Part shown: one piece after another, positions 60,165 through 64,000 of the stretch
How positions within the stretch are numbered: the stretch's first letter is position 1
Layout of the letters: every line of letters starts with the position of its first letter
Assembly (NCBI GenBank): GCA_937141405.1
Contig: CAKZQQ010000006.1
Span: 248,001-312,000 of the forward strand
Reading direction: 5' to 3'
Length of the DNA stretch: 64,000 nucleotides
Origin: an uncultured Campylobacterota bacterium
Lineage (GTDB): Bacteria; Campylobacterota; Campylobacteria; Campylobacterales; Sulfurovaceae
Translations under genes and position numbers: made by a program
The notes under the pieces: model-generated
The model's database searches: none
Seen by the model: only the letters and a program-made list of their open reading frames with translations
What the model was told of the DNA's origin: nothing

Positions 60165-61265
60165 TTGAAAGTCAAAACTCTTTTTTTATCTGCGGTAGTT
60201 TTTTTTGGGTCTATTGTTTATGCCGAGTCGGTTCAAGATCTCGAAAAAGAGATCGGATCTATGCTTATGGTTGGATTTTACGGAACAAGCGTGAGTGAAA
60301 AAAGTCAGATATGCCAAGATATCAAAAGGTATGATCTTGCAGGCGTAATCCTCTTTGATTATAACCCGATAGATAAAAATAAGCCTAAAAATATAGCCTC
60401 CAAAGAGCAGCTTAAAACCTTGAGCGCACAGCTTCAGGCGTGCTCAAAAGATAAAAAATTACTCATAGCACTCGATCAAGAGGGTGGAAAAGTGCAGCGG
60501 CTCAAAAGTCAATATGGATTTTACGGTAAATTTCCAAGCGCAGCAGGTGTTTCAAAAATGAGTAGTGCCGATACGCTTGAGGCTTATCGTAAAATGGGAA
60601 AAGAGCTTAAAGATGCCGGCATCAACTATGATCTTGCTCCTGTGGTTGATCTCGCTATAAATAGTAAAAATCATGTGATCTATGAGCTTGGAAGGTCGTA
60701 TGGAGCCAATCCAAAAGATGTTGCTACGAGTGCCACTCTTTTTTTACAAGCCATGCATGAAGAGGGAGTGTTAACTTCATTGAAGCATTTCCCGGGACAT
60801 GGTTCATCATTGGGGGATACGCACAAAGGGTATGTTGATGTTACAAAGAGTTGGAGCAAGCAAGAGCTTGAACCTTTTAAACTCCTCAAGAGTGAAGCCG
60901 ATAGCATTATGGTTGCGCATGTTTTCAATGCGAGTATCGATCCAAAATATCCGGCAACACTCTCAAAAGCGACCGTTCAAGGGTTACTGCGAGATGAGAT
61001 AGGCTTTCAAGGAGTAGTCATCACCGATGATTTGCAAATGGGCGCGATAGCTAAAAGCTATTCATTGAGTCAGACGCTTAAACTCGCGATTGGTGCAGGT
61101 GATGATATCTTGCTCTTTGGCAATCAGCTCGATCCAAAAAATGTGGTTTCCACAGAAAAATTGGTAAAAACTATCAAAGAACTCATCAAAAACGGCGAGG
61201 TTGATAGAGACGATATCCAAGATGCAAGTGCGCGGGTACAAAGGCTTAAGAGTAGTTTGCCATAA
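60165..61265 (+). CDS. Beta-N-acetylhexosaminidase, GH3 (NagZ-like), exported
   Basis: This 366-aa glycoside hydrolase family 3 enzyme has a signal peptide (VKTLFLSAVVFFGSIVYA). Conserved segments are GMLIALDQEGGKVQRL-type (here LLIALDQEGGKVQRL), TSLKHFPGHGSSLGDTHKGYVDV with the catalytic His/Asp dyad, and VVITDDLQMGAIAK with the nucleophile Asp. Cytoplasmic NagZ lacks a signal peptide, so this form is likely periplasmic and acts on peptidoglycan. The start is TTG with AAGGTG ahead. Confidence 0.88.
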   Translation: MKVKTLFLSAVVFFGSIVYAESVQDLEKEIGSMLMVGFYGTSVSEKSQICQDIKRYDLAGVILFDYNPIDKNKPKNIASKEQLKTLSAQLQACSKDKKLLIALDQEGGKVQRLKSQYGFYGKFPSAAGVSKMSSADTLEAYRKMGKELKDAGINYDLAPVVDLAINSKNHVIYELGRSYGANPKDVATSATLFLQAMHEEGVLTSLKHFPGHGSSLGDTHKGYVDVTKSWSKQELEPFKLLKSEADSIMVAHVFNASIDPKYPATLSKATVQGLLRDEIGFQGVVITDDLQMGAIAKSYSLSQTLKLAIGAGDDILLFGNQLDPKNVVSTEKLVKTIKELIKNGEVDRDDIQDASARVQRLKSSLP

Positions 61266-61301
61266 ACTTTTTTTAAGGTTCATAGCGTTACAATCTCTTA
61301 A

Positions 61302-61320
61302 TTGACTGACGGTCGGTCAA
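61302..61320. promoter_or_regulatory. Candidate TetR operator upstream of the second efflux operon
   Basis: TTGACTGAC-G-GTCGGTCAA is a 9+9 inverted repeat with one mismatched pair, 16 bases before the TetR start codon. It has the size and symmetry of TetR-family operators and is placed for autoregulation of the whole operon. Confidence 0.65.
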
Positions 61321-61335
61321 AGGAGATGAATAGAT

Positions 61336-61932
61336 ATGGCAATTATTGTAGATAAAGAGAAAAAAAGAAGAGAGATAGCCCTTTCATCAAGAGAATTACT
61401 CTTAAAAGTGGGTATTAAAAATATCACTGTTGCAGAGATATCCAAAACTGCAGGGGTTGGTAAAGGGACTATCTACGAATATTTCTCAAACAAAGAGGAT
61501 ATAGTTTTTGAGATCATTGCTATCTATATGGATGAGCATGCAAAAGAGTTATCGGAGATATCAGACAGTAGTGAGGAGATTAAAGAGAAGCTTAAGTCAT
61601 TTATGTTGTTAGTTTTTAATTCAGAAAATTCTGAGCAAGAGCTTATGATATATAGGGAGTTTATCGCTATCGCACTTACATCACGCATAAAGGAGATGAG
61701 CGATTTTGCCAAAAGCTGCAAATTAAAAATCGCAAATATATTGCGAGATATGTTGCAATCCCATGTTCAAAGCGGTGATATATCCGCACTCTCTTTAGAG
61801 TTTGTAGACCCTATTTTATATTTTTTGAAAGGCGTCGTCGTGGAACAAGGTATGACGCAAATAGAGGCAAAACAAGAGGTACTCAATTTTATAGAGAGTT
61901 GGTTTGCACTTATCAAGGTGAGTAAACAATGA
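61336..61932 (+). CDS. TetR-family transcriptional regulator
   Basis: This 198-aa regulator has the TetR helix-turn-helix at residues ~28-50 (ITVAEISKTAGVGKGTIYEYFSNKEDIVFEI) and a helical ligand-binding C-terminal domain. It is the first gene of an operon with TolC, adaptor and RND pump, and overlaps TolC by 4 bases. It is the probable repressor of that operon through the 61302-61320 palindrome. Confidence 0.93.
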   Translation: MAIIVDKEKKRREIALSSRELLLKVGIKNITVAEISKTAGVGKGTIYEYFSNKEDIVFEIIAIYMDEHAKELSEISDSSEEIKEKLKSFMLLVFNSENSEQELMIYREFIAIALTSRIKEMSDFAKSCKLKIANILRDMLQSHVQSGDISALSLEFVDPILYFLKGVVVEQGMTQIEAKQEVLNFIESWFALIKVSKQ

Positions 61933-63173
61933 GAATCCTGTTTTTATTCGTCCTTATCACATTTGCAGGGTATGCACAAAGCTTGCATCTTGGAGATCTC
62001 ATCGCAAATACAAAAGCAAATAATTATGAGATAAAAGCAAAAGAGTTAGAGGCAAAGTCGAAACAATCTCTTGTACAATCTCAGAAAAGCGACTACTATC
62101 CCTATATCGATATAGGTGGCCAGTATGCGATACAAAATAAGGCTACCGCATATGGAGCAAGCGAAGCAAGAAGCGGCTTCATAACAGCGGGTATCAAGAT
62201 ATTTGATGGTGGAGAGAGAAGTTCGCTTCTTAAAAAGAGTGATTATGAATATAAGGCATCTTTGCTTGAGAGTAGCAACTTTAAAAACAATAAGATACTT
62301 GAACTTGCACAAAATTACTATGCACTTCTTAAACAAAAATCTTTTTTACAAGCGGTTATTACAAAAAGAGATACGCTCGGGTATCAATTGCAACGACTCA
62401 AGGATTTCTATAAAGCAGGATTGACACCGAGAGAAGAGGTAGATAGGATTCAAGCTTCTTATGATGCAAGCCTCTATAATATCGAGTCGATAAAACTCTC
62501 AATCGAGCAGATTAAAAATGCTTTAATGCTCATTAGCGGCAGAACAATCACTGATGTGAGCGAAGATCGTTTAATGGAGCCAAAAGGAGAGATGCCATTA
62601 GAGCCGCTTGATAGCATCAAAGCGCTTACAGCACAACAAAATGCGCTAGAGCAAGGTGCAAAATCAATCGAAGCATCTAAGTATCCGACCATTAAACTAG
62701 AAGACACCTACACAAGGTCTGAGTATTCAAAGCTCTCTTCTCCTGTGGCTGAAGAGTTTCTACTTCCAAGCCAAAATACGGTTACCGTGAGTGCCAATAT
62801 GCGACTTTTTGACGGCGGTAAAAGAGATAAAAACAAAGAATCTTTGCAGTACCAGAAACTCTCTTTGGAGAGCCAAAAGAACTATATGCTTGAGAGTCAA
62901 CAGAGTGACTTTGATCTCTCAAAGAGAAGAATAGAAGCGGTAAGTGCGCAGCTAAAAAGCACCAAAAGCTCACTCAATGCTTCAAAGAGCACGTATGAGT
63001 CTATCAAGGAGCAGTATGAGGCGGGGGTAGTTGATTATCTCTCCTATCTTGATGCACTTGATCAAAAGATAGATTCACTCGCGAGATACAAAGAGGCACT
63101 CTATGAGTATGAGATGGCAAAGGCTCTTTATTACTACTATGCCGGGAAAAATATCGAGGAGTACATCCAATGA
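61929..63173 (+). CDS. TolC-family outer-membrane efflux protein
   Basis: This 414-aa TolC-family protein has a signal peptide (ILFLFVLITFAGYA). It has the two repeats of the family: IKAKELEAKSKQSLVQSQKSDYYPYIDIGGQY and IEASKYPTIKLEDTYTRSEY, and a closing YLDALDQKIDSLARYKEALYEYEMAKALYYYYAGKN. No lipobox is present, unlike the first operon's channel. It overlaps the adaptor gene by 4 bases. Confidence 0.92.
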   Translation: MRILFLFVLITFAGYAQSLHLGDLIANTKANNYEIKAKELEAKSKQSLVQSQKSDYYPYIDIGGQYAIQNKATAYGASEARSGFITAGIKIFDGGERSSLLKKSDYEYKASLLESSNFKNNKILELAQNYYALLKQKSFLQAVITKRDTLGYQLQRLKDFYKAGLTPREEVDRIQASYDASLYNIESIKLSIEQIKNALMLISGRTITDVSEDRLMEPKGEMPLEPLDSIKALTAQQNALEQGAKSIEASKYPTIKLEDTYTRSEYSKLSSPVAEEFLLPSQNTVTVSANMRLFDGGKRDKNKESLQYQKLSLESQKNYMLESQQSDFDLSKRRIEAVSAQLKSTKSSLNASKSTYESIKEQYEAGVVDYLSYLDALDQKIDSLARYKEALYEYEMAKALYYYYAGKNIEEYIQ

Positions 63174-63883
63174 AAAAAATACTATTTATTCTGTTTTTTA
63201 TAAATCTTTTAAGAGCCGAGGATGTCTATGCAACTTTTGATGTCCAAGCGGAACAGGAGGCTGCGATTGCGTTTAGCAGTAGCGGTATCATAAAGAATAT
63301 ATATGTCAAAGAGGGCACAAAAGTTAAAAAGGATGATGTAGTAGCAACACTTGAAAATAGTGACACTAAAGCTATGGTAGAGCGAGCAAGGGTTGCATTG
63401 AAGTATGCAAAAAAAGACCTTGATAGACAATACCAAGTTAAAAAATATCTTGATCAAGCGAGAATCGATAACTATCAAAAACTCTATGAGAGTGCAAAAG
63501 CGGAGTATGATTATCAAAATGCGCTTTATGAGAAAACTATACTTAGAGCTCCGTTTGACGGGACGATAACATCCAATCTCGTTGAAATCGGTGATGTTGT
63601 GAGCGGACAGATGATAACGAAGGCGTTTGAGATAGCTTCGCTTGATGATATAAAATTGGTCCTTACTTTTGATTCGAGACACTACGATAAGGTAAAAGTG
63701 GGGAGTCTATTTAGATACAAGATTGATGGCTCAGACAAAGAGTATACAGATAAGATTGAGCGTATCTACCCTGCAGTTGATAGCGCAACAAACAAGATAA
63801 CAGCCGAAGTGAAAGTCAAAGATTTTCCTGTAGGGCTTTTTGGTGCAGGCTACATCGTAGTCGATACGAACGGAACCAAGTAG
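63170..63883 (+). CDS. RND efflux periplasmic adaptor (HlyD/MFP family)
   Basis: This 237-aa adaptor has a short signal peptide (ILFILFFINLLRA), a lipoyl half (GIIKNIYVKEGTKVKKDDVVATLENSD), a short alpha-hairpin (about 65-120), the second lipoyl half (ILRAPFDGTITSNLVEIGDVVSG), and a C-terminal beta-barrel. It is short for the family, with a reduced membrane-proximal domain. It is followed 1 base later by the RND pump. Confidence 0.92.
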   Translation: MKKILFILFFINLLRAEDVYATFDVQAEQEAAIAFSSSGIIKNIYVKEGTKVKKDDVVATLENSDTKAMVERARVALKYAKKDLDRQYQVKKYLDQARIDNYQKLYESAKAEYDYQNALYEKTILRAPFDGTITSNLVEIGDVVSGQMITKAFEIASLDDIKLVLTFDSRHYDKVKVGSLFRYKIDGSDKEYTDKIERIYPAVDSATNKITAEVKVKDFPVGLFGAGYIVVDTNGTK

Positions 63884-63884
63884 T

Positions 63885-64000
63885 ATGTATAAGTTTGCGA
63901 TCAATAGACCCATCACGACACTCATGGGGGTGTTGGCATTTATAGTTTTCGGGCTAATCTCTTATAAGACGATGCCGGTAAATCTTTTCCCTAATGTTGA
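63885..64000 (+). CDS. RND efflux transporter, truncated by window edge
   Basis: Only the first 38 codons are present: MYKFAINRPITTLMGVLAF, TM1, and then YKTMPVNLFPNV. The N-terminal motif and the LFPNV that follows TM1 identify an RND pump of the HAE/CusA-type group. It completes the TetR-TolC-adaptor-pump operon. Confidence 0.85.
   Translation, partial: MYKFAINRPITTLMGVLAFIVFGLISYKTMPVNLFPNV

Overview
The window is a chromosomal segment of a Campylobacterota (Epsilonproteobacteria) bacterium. The main evidence is gene order and protein features typical of that group: ffh-rpsP-KH-rimM-trmD-rplS, yajC-secD-secF divergent from lnt, rpsF-ssb-rpsR behind rnr and holA, and short proteins throughout. 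The DNA is AT-rich and most genes are tightly packed with overlapping ends. Isolated TATAAT boxes without clear -35 elements precede many transcription units. The gene set fits a free-living, Sulfurimonas/Sulfurovum-like relative (short-form HisG, IlvC, SulP and DASS anion transporters, beta carbonic anhydrase), but sequence alone does not settle the genus. I found no rRNA, tRNA, tmRNA or CRISPR array.

Layout. 1-7 kb: the end of an aldo/keto reductase and a complete tripartite RND efflux operon (adaptor, pump, outer-membrane factor) divergent from a MarR regulator, with an inverted-repeat operator between them. 7-9 kb: rpsB-tsf, where S2 carries an acidic linker and a helix-hairpin-helix-like tail. 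9-12.4 kb: a membrane sensor-like protein overlapping a YiiX-type cysteine hydrolase, then a LolD-like ATPase. 12.4-16.5 kb: the SRP/ribosome-maturation operon and smpB. 16.5-27.1 kb: a SulP transporter, ispE-truB-uvrD, a LysR regulator, and a run of minus-strand genes (an SspB-like candidate adaptor, a class IV aminotransferase-fold protein, carbonic anhydrase, pyrC, yidD, lnt). 27.1-32 kb: yajC-secD-secF, a 136-bp tandem repeat that duplicates the end of secF, and a PBP4-type DacB with a SPOR domain. 32-41.7 kb: an outer-membrane barrel, a DapC-like aminotransferase, murC, mutS2, a YfgM/BamB-like pair, a Xer recombinase, an unknown protein, coaX and hisG. 41.7-46.7 kb: htpX-rnr-holA-rpsF-ssb-rpsR on the minus strand.

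46.7-51.0 kb is the accessory island and the most unusual part. It holds a RhuM/PLD-like gene with a perfect 17+17-bp palindrome inside its coding sequence, an orphan PemK/MazF-type toxin apparently cut short by an in-frame amber codon, and an OLD-family ATPase-TOPRIM nuclease co-transcribed with a single-pass membrane protein. The first two genes share a duplicated upstream segment. A copy of the 3' end of the RhuM gene lies beyond the toxin, giving an A-X-B / A'-Y-B' layout of interchangeable interiors between constant flanks, marked with REP-like hairpins.

51-64 kb returns to core genes: a periplasmic protein, mltB, an EF-hand protein, NfeD/SPFH, ilvC, a YibQ-type deacetylase-fold protein with an AT-hook-like N-terminus, a DASS transporter, dprA, a TlpA-like thioredoxin, a NagZ-like GH3 enzyme, and a second efflux operon (TetR, TolC, adaptor, RND pump) cut by the window end.
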